From Hevea brasiliensis (lineage: Eukaryota > Streptophyta > Magnoliopsida > Malpighiales > Euphorbiaceae): DNA of 64,000 nucleotides. Below are positions 11,664 through 23,321 of this stretch, piece by piece. Made by a program: the position numbers and the translations under genes. Numbering within the stretch: position 1 is the first letter of the stretch; each line of letters begins with the position of its first letter. The notes beneath the pieces are model-generated. The model was not told the DNA's origin. It ran no database searches and saw only the letters and a program-made list of their open reading frames with translations. The stretch spans positions 2,356,001 to 2,420,000 of the forward strand of contig NC_079500.1 of the NCBI RefSeq assembly GCF_030052815.1. Direction: 5' to 3'.

Positions 11664-11953
11664 GTACGATACTGTTTAGCTAGTTGATGATTTGAAGCTT
11701 TAGAATTTGAAAAATGAAGTTGTTAGTATTCGGCCTAAAAGATTCTTTATTTGTTTTATTAAGCTGAAAGGTGGACATAAATGGAATTATGCAAATGGAG
11801 AGTTTTGTATTTGTGAAATCCTTTATGTCCTACAGCAAATGGATGATGAACAGTCTCTTCCACTGAGGAAGGAAGAAGGCTACAATCATCCTTGTGTTTT
11901 GAATTTTTTGTTCCATTTTTGGGGGGTTCAATTTGATGCAGTTAGCTTCTAAG

Positions 11954-12023
11954 GGAAAGAAAAGTCTGCAAATGTGAAATTGCCAGTTAAAATGGATCAG
12001 GACACCCTAAGAGAAGGATATAG
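11954..12023 (+). CDS. FRA10AC1: FRA10AC1 homologue, exon 2
   Basis: Acceptor TTCTAAG precedes 11954. The exon encodes GKEKSANVKLPVKMDQDTLR followed by EGYR, matching the family segment in which a basic stretch leads to D-x-D-T/V-(L/I)-R-E-x-(Y/H)-R-F. The donor is AG|GTATG at 12024, splitting an Arg codon (AG|G) that exon 3 completes. The Tat-type element A2 begins at 12029, so only five original intron bases remain on this side. If splicing still works, the donor is now GTATGT rather than the original GTATGC. Confidence 0.85.
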
Positions 12024-12028
12024 GTATG
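12024..12028 (+). promoter_or_regulatory. U2-type splice donor that is also the A2 target-site duplication
   Basis: GTATG is the first five bases of the intron and recurs at 23032-23036 on the far side of A2. The first LTR bases (TG) supply the new +6 position. Confidence 0.85.
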
Positions 12029-14434
12029 TGTGGGGGTTGGGGGGCGTGAGGCGAAATATCATCCACTAGAATTATATAAAATGCACCTGGTAATGCCCAA
12101 GAAAGATGGTGGAGTCACAATGGTCTCACTTAAGTACCACCTCCTTAGACAGCCTTTCCTAGACATGCACTTCATACAATCCTAATAGAATCAAACCACT
12201 GGTAAGTACCGTCTTCCCATAACACTACCACGGTACTAAGGATTTATGCCACGAAGGCATAGATAGACAGGAGTCGCCACCCGGGTAATAACTGGGACAT
12301 ATTCAGTGTTTCTTCCGAGGGTCATGGATGGCAACTTACTCCTTGTAGAGTTTCCACAACCGTCATTACCATAGCCCAATGTCTAGGTTCAGGATAGTGT
12401 AAGGGGAAGGTGTTAGGCACCCCTTACGCCTGGTCTAACCTCGTTAATTCGAGTGCCAGTCCTCTACTAATGTTTTTAGAAGTCTTGTTTATTTTTCCTT
12501 TATTAAACTTTATCCTAAAAAATGCAATTCTAATCCTACACACGCAAGTAATTCACAAAAGGTTGTTGTTTACACACAAATTTCATGCACAAATAATTCC
12601 TATCTATGGGGTTGCTAATTATTTAAATGATATTTACCAGATGACTAAAATTAATTTATTATTGGGAATTTAATTTACAAACAAATTCAATTTCAAATAA
12701 CCCTACGTTTCTATTTAACCTAATTAATTAATTTTCACCAAGTTACCCTAAGGATAATTAAACTAAGTTAATTATGTACATGTGTAATTTATTCTAATAT
12801 CACATAAGTCCCAAACAATCACAACCTAATAAAGATTTCTAATATGCAAATTTATTTTACAATTACCAAGTATTAAATTAAATTTATTTTACATGCCAAT
12901 GTTAGTTTAATTTACAAACAAGATTAATTTTACTTTACAAAGTATTTATTTAAATTAATTACATGCAAAAGTCAGTTAAATTAAAAACAAAGTTAATTTT
13001 AATTTACCAAATAAAAGTTCTATTATTACTATAATTTTATGCCAATGGTTATTCAAGAAGTTTTAGAGCTACTTAACTGTTGGTAATGCAGTTGCCATTG
13101 GGGCAAGCTACCCTTAAAAAAGGGTCTTCTCTTCTAGTATGGCAATGATATCCCTGGCTTACTCCTGTTTAGCTCCATATAAGCTCCACGCAAATGCCCT
13201 CTTTGGTACTTACCTTAGGGCTACTTATCAATTTTGTTTGTAAATAAAAAAATAAAGAAAATAAAGAAAAATAATAAAAATACGAGAGACAGAAACTAAA
13301 CATGTGCAGAGTTGTGTATCCCCTCAAATTAAACATGATTACATGATCTATATGAATATATAAAATAAATTGAAGACAAAGAACATAGAATTAAAATATT
13401 GTGTGGCATAGATCTTGAAAAGAAAACAATAAAAACTGACCTTCCAGAAATCTTGTATGAAAATCTTCTTGAAGAAAAGAAAAAAAATAGGGAAGAACTC
13501 AAAGAGTCTTAAATATCTCTACATTTCTTATAGCTCTGAATTTTCTCTTCCTCTTTCCTGCTCATCATCCTCTTCTTTCCTTCTCTAGTAGGGTATTTAT
13601 AGGGTTTTGGGAGAGAGGTATGATAGGGTTTGGAGCCTTAGGATGATAAAGTTTAGATGACTTAAACAACTACAATTGCAGAATTCGAATAAGACTGTGA
13701 TATGGGTGAGGTGTTTCAACCAATAGGAAGACAAGAAAAAATGGAAGGCACCAATAGGGAATGAGGAAGAGGTGTGGTAGGATTTGGAGTCTTAGGGTGA
13801 TAAAGTTTAGATGACTTAAATAACTACGATTGCAGAATTCGAATAAGACTGGGATATGGGTGAGGTGTTTCAACCAATAGGAAGACAAGAAAAAATGGAA
13901 GGCACCAATAGGGAATGAGGAAGAGGTGTGGTAGGATTTGGAGTCTTAGGATGATAAAGTTTAGATGACTTAAACAACTACGATTGCAGAATTCGAATAA
14001 GACTGGGATATGAGTGAGGTGTTTCAACCAATAGGAAGACAGAAAAAAATGGAAGGCACCAATAGGGAGTGAGGAAGAGAGTGGGGCCAAGGAGGAGAGA
14101 GATATTTTATTATTTTAATTTTGAGAAAATAATTAAATGGGTCCCATTTAAAATTCCTAACTAGGCTTTCTTAGGCCCATAGAGCCTAATTAAACTTAAT
14201 TAGATCCATTTAAGAACTACCCATATTAAATTTAAACAAAATAAAATTTTATTTAAATTTAATTAAATTAATTTTCCCAAAACTTTATTATTATTTTTTA
14301 TTTTTTTAAGATCATGCCACGGAATTAATAATTCAGCTCTATGCCTCCAATTACATCTTACAGTCATATAATTTTTCATCATCGGGTTTCCCACGGCCTC
14401 AATGTGTATTCTCATCACAAAATAAGGGTCTACA
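12029..14434 (-). repeat. 3' LTR of A2 (2406 bp)
   Basis: TGTGGGGGTT...GGGTCTACA. Lacks the ~760-bp block of A1's LTR (junction near 13240-13260), as does the partner LTR. Three 154-bp tandem units lie at about 13624-14090 and a minus-strand TATA box at 13591-13602. Confidence 0.9.
13615..14092 (-). repeat. Three 154-bp tandem repeats in A2 3' LTR
   Basis: Units start near 13624, 13778 and 13932 (period 154). Each has two CCAATAGG boxes. The same array is in the other LTR at about 22205-22682. Confidence 0.75.
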
Positions 14435-14450
14435 GTTTGCCCCCCACTTT

Positions 14451-16529
14451 GGCGAAAGTTGAAATCAATGCGAAGGCATTGCTCAATTTTCGTCAAAGTG
14501 AAACTCAAATTTCTAATAACTATAAAACATTGGCTATGAGAATCAAGTATATCTTGCTCGGTCGACATACTCTATGTTATGAGACTAGCTACGGTCTCAT
14601 AACAGTAATAACTGTGTCATGTGAAAAATGAGTGTATCTTGCTCTGTCAATACACTCTGCGTCATGAGACTAGCTACGGTCTCATAACAGTGATAACTGT
14701 GTGATTTGAAATTTTGTGGATTCGTATTTAGGACCGCGGTCCTAAACTACCTACGTATCCCCCTCGCTATCCTGAGGAAGAATCAGACCCACTCGTAGTT
14801 CGACACTTGAAACTGTGGTGATGCATGTTCTTCTATGCCTTACACACTTACAGGTGACATGTTAATGCGTGTTCTTCTATGCCTTACACATGTAACACCC
14901 TAAGCAAATCCCACATCAACAAAACACGGGAGAGATGCTAGGTTTATAAGTTGATGGTTTGTAACTCCTAGTGACTCGTTTTAAAACCGTGAGGGCTTCA
15001 GCCCAGAGCGGACAATATCACTAGTGGGCCGTGCCGTTACATTTGTGGTATCAGAGCCGCTCCGCGTGCAACCTTGAATGATGGTGGGGCAAACCTCAGC
15101 GAGGACGCTGAGTCCCATAAGGGGGGTGGATTGTAACACCCTAGGAAAATCCCACATCGACAAAACATGGGAGAGATGCTGGATTTATAAGTTGATGGTT
15201 TGTAACTCCTAGTGACGCGTTTTAAAACCGTGAGGGCTTCAGCCCAGAGCGGACAATATCACTAGTGGGCCGGGCCGTTACAACACAACTTTGCCATATG
15301 CCCTAAACAACGTCTAAGGACTTACCAAAAAATATCTGTCATGAAATGTTGTGGGTTCGTATTTAGGACCGCGGTCCTAAACTACCTACGTATCCCCCTC
15401 GCTATCCTGAGGAAGAATCAAACCCCCTCGTAGTTCGATAATTGAAACTGTGGTGATGCATGTTATTCTACGCCTTACACACCCACAGTTGACATGTTGA
15501 TGCATGTTCTTCTATGCCTTACACAACTATGTCATGCGCCCTAAACAACGTCTAAGGACTCACCAAAAAATATCTGTCATGATTTGAAAAATTTAGAATG
15601 ATTGGGTCTCAAAATTCTCTTTGATTTTTATGCTTTCTGTATGCTACTTTCTATCATGGGCATGCTGATTTTGCTAGAGATTCTAAAAAAACTTAGTCCT
15701 CTGGGGGACCTCTTTTTGCAAAAACTTTCTTATAACCTCAAAATTTTTTACAAGAACTGTTCACCAAAAAAGACTTCCTCAAGGTCACAATACAATTTCC
15801 CTCTGATTTTTCCTTTTCTTCTCTCCCCCATGGTTCATTATTCTACTGCTATTTCAAAACTTTTCTACCTTGACTCCTTTATCTTCCATGAACTCAATTC
15901 TTTGTGCTCTAACTTTTTCCTGAAATGCTCTTTCGAGTTTTCATTTCAGCGAGCTTGCTCTAACTTTTGCCTAAGCGGCCCTTTCGGGTTTTCCACTTAG
16001 CGAGCTCTCTTTTTTCTTTTCTTTTTCTTGTTCTTTTTCTCTCTTTTTTTTTTTTGAAATTAGACAATCACCAGGATATTCATATCAAGCACCTATTCTA
16101 TCATGCTCATAAGGCAATAGGTTAAATTAAAACAATGCAGTTCAATTACTTAATCTTTTGATGTATCCTTCAAGACACAAACATTCACAATCATAATTAA
16201 ATAAAACCTATTCCTGGTTAATGCAATAAAAACTTCTTTATTTATTCAAGTACACCATTACTCCCTCTTACATTTAGTTTTGCCAAATTTCTAACCTTCC
16301 AAAGTTAGAAATAAGCTTTATAACCTGCCGAATGGCCTTTTCAGGTTTTCCATCCAGATCTTCTCTCATCTCTCCTTTTAACCAGATCTTCTCTCATCTC
16401 TCCTTTTGCCTAGACTGCCTTTTGCAGGTTTTCAATCTAGCGTTTTTTCTTTTCTTTTCTTTTTTTTTTCTTTGACCCTTACTTTTGCCTAGACCATCTT
16501 TTGTAAGTTTTCAGCCTAGCGGGCCTATC
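14451..16529 (-). other. A2 3' non-coding region
   Basis: Same dyad-rich, pyrimidine-rich sequence as A1 191-1929, interrupted by the TRIM at 14891-15282. An open stretch at 15602-16000 on the + strand is antisense and not supported as a gene. Confidence 0.55.
14891..15282 (+). mobile_element. Complete TRIM (terminal-repeat retrotransposon in miniature)
   Basis: 392 bp flanked by ACACA (14886-14890, 15283-15287). A1 has the unoccupied site. Two 151-bp direct LTRs (14891-15041 and 15132-15282), TGTAACACCC...GCCGTTACA, enclose 90 bp. The internal part starts with TGGTATCAGAGC (15046-15057), complementary to initiator tRNA-Met, and ends in the polypurine run AAGGGGGGTGGAT. No coding capacity, as expected for TRIMs. 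Confidence 0.93.
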
Positions 16530-17330
16530 TCACACAAAGTACCATTTGAGCTTGTCTAAGTTGACTGGTTCTTGAAATTCATTCCCATCCAGGTCTGATA
16601 TTCTTACAGCACCTCTTAACAATATCTTTTTGACTATGTATGGACCATCCCAGTTTGGCTTAAACTTTCCTCTTGGATCAAAAGGGATGGGCCGAGCTTG
16701 TTTCAAAACCATGTCTCCCTCTTTGATCTTTCTTGGCTTCACCTTCTTATTAAAGGCCCTTGCTATCTTTCTTTGATAAGCCTGCATATGATACAAGGCT
16801 CGCATCCTCTTCTCATCAATCAAAGCTAGTTCTTCATATCTTTTCTGGGCCCACTCATTTTCCAGAATCTTAGCTTCTAGTATCACTCTCAAGGATTTGA
16901 CCTCTAGCTCAATGGGTAGCACTGCTTCAGTCCCATACACTAAAGAGAATGGGGTTGCCCCCGTAGATGTCCTTGCAGTACTATGATAACCTTAAAAAAC
17001 ATAAGGGAGTTTTTCAGGCCAATCCTTATATGTTTCGAATATTTTTTTTTTCAACTAGAACCTTTCCATTCATATGGGGACCACACATTCCTACATGTAC
17101 TTCTTTCATTATTTGCTCAGTCTATTTTTCTATCACACATAAGAGTTTGTAGAATTGCCCCCCAGCTAAAGTAAGTTGAGCGGCTAATCTATAAATTGTT
17201 GCTCTATCTTTTTTGTTGGCTTATTGTGAGTATTCTCTCACTTCCAGAGACCTCCTTATATCTTCATATCATTTTCCTTCTCTCTCTAGGTCCACATATG
17301 CTACTACTAATCCTTCATAGCATAAAATTT
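16530..17330 (-). pseudogene. Integrase remnant of A2
   Basis: 16940-16530 is an open 136-residue minus-strand frame. It starts in the conserved integrase tail (YGTEAVLPIELEVKSLRV), continues through YHMQAYQRKIARAFNKKVKP and WDGPYIVKKI (the GPY/F module), and ends at WYFV-stop, the usual end of Tat pol. Upstream (to about 17260), broken frames still show the H2C2 region (EVHVGMCGPHMNGK) and a stop in the sequence before GYHSTARTSTGATPF. The DDE core is missing. Function is lost. Confidence 0.78.
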
Positions 17331-17368
17331 TACTCTTCATTAGGATAACTAGCTAAGTCAACTTTTGA

Positions 17369-17749
17369 TCACTCTTTTCCTATAGGGACACCAGCGTGGC
17401 TTGGGAATCGGCCATCTAATTTTAAGCTTGAGGCATGTGCTTCTTGGTACTTTGTTAATAAGGCTATAAATTTATTTCTTTCTTCTTGGGTTAAATCTTC
17501 AACTAACTTAATGTCTTTAGGATTATTTGGTGTACCCAAATTAATAGAGATTGATTTTGATGCATTAACAAAAATAGATTCTAAATGATTATAAATGCCA
17601 TGCATATGCCCATTAGAATAAACATCAAACAAGTAAGCAGAAGGACTGGGAATGTTATTGATCTTTGCCTTGAAATCTTTATCAAGTACATCAGAATTGG
17701 AAACATCAATATCACTACTGTGAGCATTACAAAAGATAGACTCAAACAT
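17369..17749 (-). pseudogene. Pre-RT linker of Tat-type pol (A2)
   Basis: 126 residues, nearly identical to A1 2769-3149. It carries LGTPNNPKDIKLVEDLTQEE followed by RNKFIALLTKYQE, and the same abrupt change after KYQE. RT and RNase H are absent between here and the integrase remnant. Confidence 0.7.
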
Positions 17750-18051
17750 AGGGGTGTAGCTTTAGGTGTTTGGCTTTTCATGCAGTCCTTAGATCAATGG
17801 TGCTGATTTTCTGCTTTAGCTCTTTCACATGTGGTAACCCCTAATCATATGTCAAGGTAATTGCCCCCGCTTTCAAGAACTTAGGAGGCTTTGGCTCTTC
17901 TTCCTCTTCTGTTGGCTCATAGCCCAAACCATGACTTGTAATCTGCCCTTTCATCTTCAAGAAAAGTCACCAGACCATCTATACTTTCTTCTAGGCCTAT
18001 GCTAAGAAAAAACTTTATCCCTTTCTTAACAGTAACCACTTTTAGATCCAT

Positions 18052-18345
18052 CTAGTTATTATAGATCCCAACAACTTGAAAATCAGACACTAGTGGAACC
18101 GAACCATCTAGTTGTAATGCAACTATCTCCTCATCAGAATCAGTCAAGACATCCAAAGGAATCTCATCATAGCTAGAATTATCACAAATGTCAATAACCA
18201 TTATAGACTGAGGTTCATTGGGCTTTTGGATGGGTTGGATAGGTTCATTGGGCTTTTGGATGGGTTGGATAAATTCATTGGGCTTTTGGATGGGTTGGAT
18301 AAAGTCAATAATTCTGTTAGGGTTATTTGGGGTGATGGAGATCAT
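18052..18345 (-). pseudogene. Gag-pol spacer with 30-bp tandem repeats (A2)
   Basis: 97-residue open frame with three copies of a 10-residue unit (FIQPIQKPNE), coded by 30-bp tandem DNA repeats at 18214-18303, then an acidic segment (DVLTDSDEEIVALQLDGS). Low-complexity spacer of the gag-pol region; no enzyme motif. Confidence 0.5.
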
Positions 18346-18760
18346 GTAGAGACCTGGTGTAGGTGGAAATTTTGGCTAGGCATGAGGCTTTGGGTTGATT
18401 TTCTGGGTCAATTATCCTTTTGGCATCAATTAGGTCTTAGATATCATGCTTAAGTTGAAAGCATTAGTCAGTGTCATGACTGTGGGCTTGGTAGAACCAG
18501 CAACATTGGTTGATATCATAGCTAGGTGGGAGTGGATTTGGTAGTGGTCTGGGTGCTAAGAGCTGTAGGAGGTCTTGAGCTTTGAGACACTCCAAAACTT
18601 CAGATAAGGGTTAGCTGAATTGGAAAAATCTCCTTGGGGTGTGAGACACATTTTGAACCTCAGTAACTTTAATGCCACTTAATTAGCCTGCCTCGGGGCC
18701 TCTTTCTGAAGTTGACCACAATTTTCTCTTCTAGCTCAAACATTTTAGCGTTCAATATTT
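18346..18760 (-). pseudogene. Gag zinc-knuckle remnant (A2)
   Basis: Minus-strand translation at about 18420-18510 gives a CWFYQAHSHDTD-x-CFQLKH block with an in-frame stop, then a short DLIDAKRI. This matches the single zinc knuckle that ends Tat/Ogre gag. Upstream sequence (to about 18760) reads partly as gag with several stops. Confidence 0.5.
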
Positions 18761-19727
18761 CATCAAGCACGACCATAGTTTCTTCCATCTTAATTAGTAC
18801 AGGTGAAATCCTTACTAGTCTCTTCCCTTCCCTAACCTAAGTGACCTGATTGGAAGTCTCTTTAGTGTGTTTAGAGGCTATGTTTGCTCAAAAAAATAGG
18901 ATTTAAGGGTTAACCTAAGTATGCTATGTACATGAATGCAATGCATGAATGGACCATTTTTTTCTTTTCTTTTTTTTTTTCCTTTACTTTTATAAACCAA
19001 AACTGAACCATAACAATAGAACCAAAACTGAACCAAAACCAGACCGTATAAACTGAACTAAAATTGGACCAAAGACTGAATCAAAACCGAAAAAAAAAAT
19101 TCTCCAGAACTGAATCTTCGCCCCCTTATACCTTCAACTCTCACGTGCAGGGTAAGAAAAAAATTCTATCCTAAGCTATGGTACACTGGACACACCAACA
19201 GGGGATGGTCCAGGATGATCCTTCCCTCACAAATAAAGGATTTATATCCTTAAAGTTTAACCATAAGTAAGCATCCTCTTGCTTAACATGGGTTTTGAAA
19301 TGGACTTAGGCCTATACACACATTGGGCCTATGCATAGGCCTAGGTTCATCTCAACTACCACTAGAACTTATTGTTTGAACAGTAAGGTTATAAATCTAG
19401 CACAACAAAAATCTATGGGGTACCTAAGGTTAAAATCTATGGCTCATGGGCTTCATCGGGTAGGAAAAGGGTCACCCATGCGAGAGCTTGTCCATTAAGC
19501 ACAATGGCCGGAGCTGTGGCTCTTTTATATACTCGAAGGTACGGGCATGGGGTGCTAGCATTCACCAATTCGTCATAGCTCGAGTAGAACCATGGTCTCC
19601 TTGGCTAGTACTAACGAGGCTGAAAGGGTAAGGGTGATCCGTGTGATAGTGTAGTGCAATGCAAAAAGTTTAATAAAGGAATAATATTAGACTAATAGAA
19701 ACATGTTGGAGTAACTATCCATTTAGT

Positions 19728-19747
19728 CCCCAGCGGAGTCGCCAAAC
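19728..19747 (-). other. Primer-binding site of A2
   Basis: Minus strand GTTTGGCGACTCCGCTGGGG directly follows the 5' LTR; one base differs from A1. Confidence 0.7.
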
Positions 19748-22700
19748 TGTGGGGGTTGGGGGGCGTGAGGCGAAATATCATCCATTAGAATTATATAAAA
19801 TGCACCAGATAATGCCCAGGAAAGATGTTGGAGTCACAATGGTCTCACTTAAGTATCACCTCCTTAGACAGCATTTCCTAGACATGCACTTCATACAATC
19901 CTAATAGAATCAAACCACTGGTAAGTACCGTCTTCCCATAACACTACCACGGTACTAAGGATGTAACACCCTAGGCAAATCCCACATCGACAAAACACGG
20001 GAGAGATGCTGGATTTATAAGTTGATGGTTTGTAACCCCTAGTGACGCGTTTTAAAACCGTGAGGGCTTCGGCCCAGAGCGGACAATATCACTAGTGGGC
20101 CGGGCCATTACATTTGTGGTATCGGCATGTAACCTTGAACGATGGTGGGGCAAACCTCAGCGAGGACGCTGAGTCCCATAAGGGGGGTGGATTGTAACAC
20201 CCTAGGCAAATCCCACATCGACAAAACACGGGAGAGATGCTGGATTTATAAGTTGATAGTTCGTAACCCCTAGTGACGCGTTTTAAAACCGTGAGGGCTT
20301 CGGCCCAGAGCGGACAATATCACTAGTGGGCCGGCCCAGAGCGGACAATATCACTAGTGAGCGGCTCTGATACCAAATTGTAACAGCCCGATCCTTCTCC
20401 AGTTAGTATTGTCCGCTTTGGCCCATGGGCCTCACGGATTTGTCCCTTGGGAGGTTTCATTCCCAAAAGCGCGCTGACCAGCTGAGGAAGGCTCCCACAT
20501 ATATGGCCCAAATCTTTTCTTCCCGTTTCCGATGTGGGACACGAAGTTTTCACCCCAGTGCGTAGCTGGTTGAACAAGCACGTCCCAACCCCATCCCTGG
20601 TTGAACAAGCTTCCGCCTGGTGCGTCCTCGCACCACACATCGTACTAGAGGGAGTCCAGCTCTGATACCACAAATGTAATGGCCCGGCCCACTAATGATA
20701 TTGTCCGCTCTGGGCTAAAGCCCTCACGGTTTTAAAACGCGTCAATAGGGGTTACGAACTGTCAACTTATGAACCCAGCATCTCTCCCGTGTTTTGTCGA
20801 TGTGGGATTTGCCTAGGGTGTTACAAAGGATTTATGCCACAAAGGCATAGATAGACAGGAGTCGCCACCCGGGTAATAACCGGGACATATTCAGTGTTTC
20901 TTCCGAGGGTCATGGATGGCAACTTACTCCTTGCAGAGTTTCCACAACCGTCATTACCATAGCCCAATGTCTAGGTTCGAGATAGTGGGTACGTAAGGGG
21001 AAGGTGTTAGGCACCCCTTACGCCTGGTCTAACCTCGTTAATTCGAGTGCCAGTCCTCTACTAATGTTTCTAGAAGTCTTGTTTATTATTCCTTTATTAA
21101 ACTTTATCCTAAAAAATGCAATTCTAATCATACACATGCAAGTAATTCACAAAAGGGTTGTTGTTTACACACAATTTTCATGCACAAATAATTCCTATCT
21201 ATGGGGTTGCTAATTATTTAAATGATATTTCCCAGATGACTAAAATTAATTTATTATTGGGAATTTAATTTACAAACAAATTCAATTTCAAATAACCCTA
21301 CGTTTCTATTTAACCTAATTAATTAATTTTCACCAAGTTACCCTGAGGATAATTGAACTAAGTTAATTATGTACATGTGTAATTTATTCTAATATCACAT
21401 AAGTCCCAAACAATCACAGCCTAATAAAGATTTCTAACATGCAAATTTATTTTACAATTACCAAGTATTAAATTAAATTTATTTTACATGCCAATGTTAG
21501 TTTAATTTACAAACAAGATTAATTTTAATTTACAAAGTATTTATTTAAATTAATTACATGCAAAAGTCAGTTAAATTAAAAACAAAGTTAATTTTAATTT
21601 ACCAAATAAAAGTTCTATTATTACTATAATTTTATGCCAATGGTTATTAAAGAAGTTTTAGAGCTACTTACCTGTTGGTAAATGCAGTTGCCATTGGGGC
21701 AAGCTACCCTTAAAAAAGGGTCTTCTCTTCTAGTATGGCAATGATATCCCTGGCTTACTCCTGTTTAGCTCCATATAAGCTCCACGCAAATGCCCTCTTT
21801 AGTACTTACCTTAGGGCTACTTACCAATTTTGTTTGTAAATAAAAAAATAAAGAAAATAAAGAAAAATAATAAAAATACGAGAGACAGAAACTAAACATG
21901 TGCAGAGTTGTGTATCCCCTCAAATTAAACATGATTACATGATCTATATGAACATATAAAATAAATTGAAGACAAAGAACATAGAATTAAAATATTGTGT
22001 GGCATAGATCTTGAAAAGAAAACAATAAAAACTGACCTTCCAGAAATCTTGTATGAAAATCTTCTTGAAGAAAAGAAAAAAAATATGGAAGAACTCAAAG
22101 AGTCTTAAATATCTATACATTTCTTATAGCTCTGAATTTTCTCTTCCTCTTTCCTCCTCATCATCCTCTTCTTTCCTTCTCTAGTAGGGTATTTATAGGG
22201 TTTTGGGAGAGAGGTGTGATAGGGTTTGGAGTCTTAGGATGATAAAGTTTAGACGACTTAAACAACTACAATTGCAGAATTCGAATAAGACTGTGATATG
22301 GGTGAGGTATTTCAACCAATAGGAAGACAGGAAAAAAATGGAAGGCACTAATAGGGAATGAGGAAGAGGTGTGGTAGGATTTGGAGTCTTAGGGTGATAA
22401 AGTTTAGATGACTTAGACAACTACGATTGCAGAATTCGAATAAGACTGGGATATGGGTGAGGTGTTTCAACCAATAGGAAGACAGGAAAAAATGGAAGGC
22501 ACCAATAGGGAATGAGGAAGAGGTGTGGTAGGATTTGGAGTCTTAGGATGATAAAGTTTAGATGACTTAAACAACTACGATTGCAGAATTCGAATAAGAC
22601 TGGGATATGAGTGAGGTGTTTCAACCAATAGGAAGACAGAAAAAAATGGAAGGCACCAATAGGGAGTGAGGAAGAGAGTGGGGCCAAGGAGGAAAGAGAT

Positions 22701-23031
22701 ATTTTATTAGTTTAATTTTTAGAAAATAATTAAATGGGTCCCATTTAAAATTCCTAACTAGGCTTTCTTAGGCCCATAGAGCCTAATTAAACTTAATTAG
22801 ATCCATTTAAGAACTACCCATATTAAATTTAAACAAAATAAAATTTTATTTAAATTTAATTAAATTAATTTCCCCAAAACTTTATTATTACTTTTTATTT
22901 TTTCAAGATCATGCCACGGAATTAATAATTCAGCTCTATGCCTCTAATTACATCTTACAGTCATATAATTTTTCATCATCGGGTTTCCCACGGCCTCAAT
23001 GCACATACTCATCACAAAATAAGGGTCTACA
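19748..23031 (-). repeat. 5' LTR of A2 with nested TRIM composite
   Basis: 3284 bp including the 864-bp insertion at 19962-20825; about 2.42 kb without it. TATA box CTATAAATACCC (minus) at 22187-22198 and three 154-bp tandem units at about 22205-22682. Ends at 23031, followed by the GTATG duplication. Confidence 0.9.
19962..20825. mobile_element. Composite TRIM insertion with inverted LTR ends
   Basis: 864 bp flanked by AAGGA (19957-19961, 20826-20830). Left half, + strand: LTR 19962-20112, decayed PBS/internal 20113-20192, LTR from 20193. Right half, minus strand: LTR 20675-20825, PBS (20659-20670, GCTCTGATACCA) and internal sequence, a second LTR-like block ending in TGTAACAGCC at 20379, and another inverted PBS at 20363-20375. 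The outermost 151 bp are therefore inverted repeats. The middle appears to be a related but different TRIM. It looks like two TRIM cDNAs joined tail to tail and inserted once. Confidence 0.8.
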
Positions 23032-23036
23032 GTATG
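23032..23036 (+). other. Right target-site duplication of A2
   Basis: GTATG, identical to 12024-12028; the original intron continues as GTATGCTGG. Confidence 0.9.
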
Positions 23037-23321
23037 CTGGTCTCTAACAAAATTCATGTGGATTACTGTGCATTCATAATTATATATTGTCTTGCAACTT
23101 ATATTTTTCCTTCTAATTTTAGCTCTTTGACTTAGTGTTAGACTGAGAAATGGTTAAGGGAGTTATAGTTTGAGGCAGCTGGAATTGGGAATATATTTCT
23201 ATTGAACCATGGACTTTATGGATCAATTCTAGGAATTTGTAATGCATTACATAGTCTATTTCTCCTCCTTCCTGATATGATAATTTCCCTTGTATATTAA
23301 TTATTTCTTCAACCTTTTAAG
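23037..23321 (+). other. Remaining host intron 2 sequence of FRA10AC1
   Basis: AT-rich intron sequence with a T-rich tract before the acceptor (TTCTTCAACCTTTTAAG) at 23321. Nothing else seen. Confidence 0.7.

Larger units (their letters stand above)
12029..23031 (-). mobile_element. Tat/Ogre-like non-autonomous LTR retrotransposon A2, complete
   Basis: Flanked by GTATG on both sides. Minus-strand order: 5' LTR (19748-23031), PBS (19728-19747), gag and pol remnants (18760 to 16530), non-coding 3' region, PPT (14435-14450), 3' LTR (12029-14434). Without its two TRIM insertions (864 bp in the 5' LTR, 392 bp internally) the LTRs are about 2.41 kb each and the internal part about 4.9 kb, as in A1. 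Coding capacity lacks protease, RT and RNase H. It sits in the FRA10AC1 intron in antisense orientation. Confidence 0.93.

Noticed and set aside
11707..11952. 81-codon plus-strand ORF between FRA10AC1 exons 1 and 2
   Set aside because: It lies in the intron, has no resemblance to the family and ends just before the exon 2 acceptor; composition is intron-like.
14981..15163. 60-codon minus-strand ORF
   Set aside because: Antisense of TRIM LTRs; the frame occurs because the LTR is repeated.
20323..20673. ORF of 116 codons on the minus strand
   Set aside because: It runs through TRIM LTR and PBS sequence; TRIMs are non-coding.
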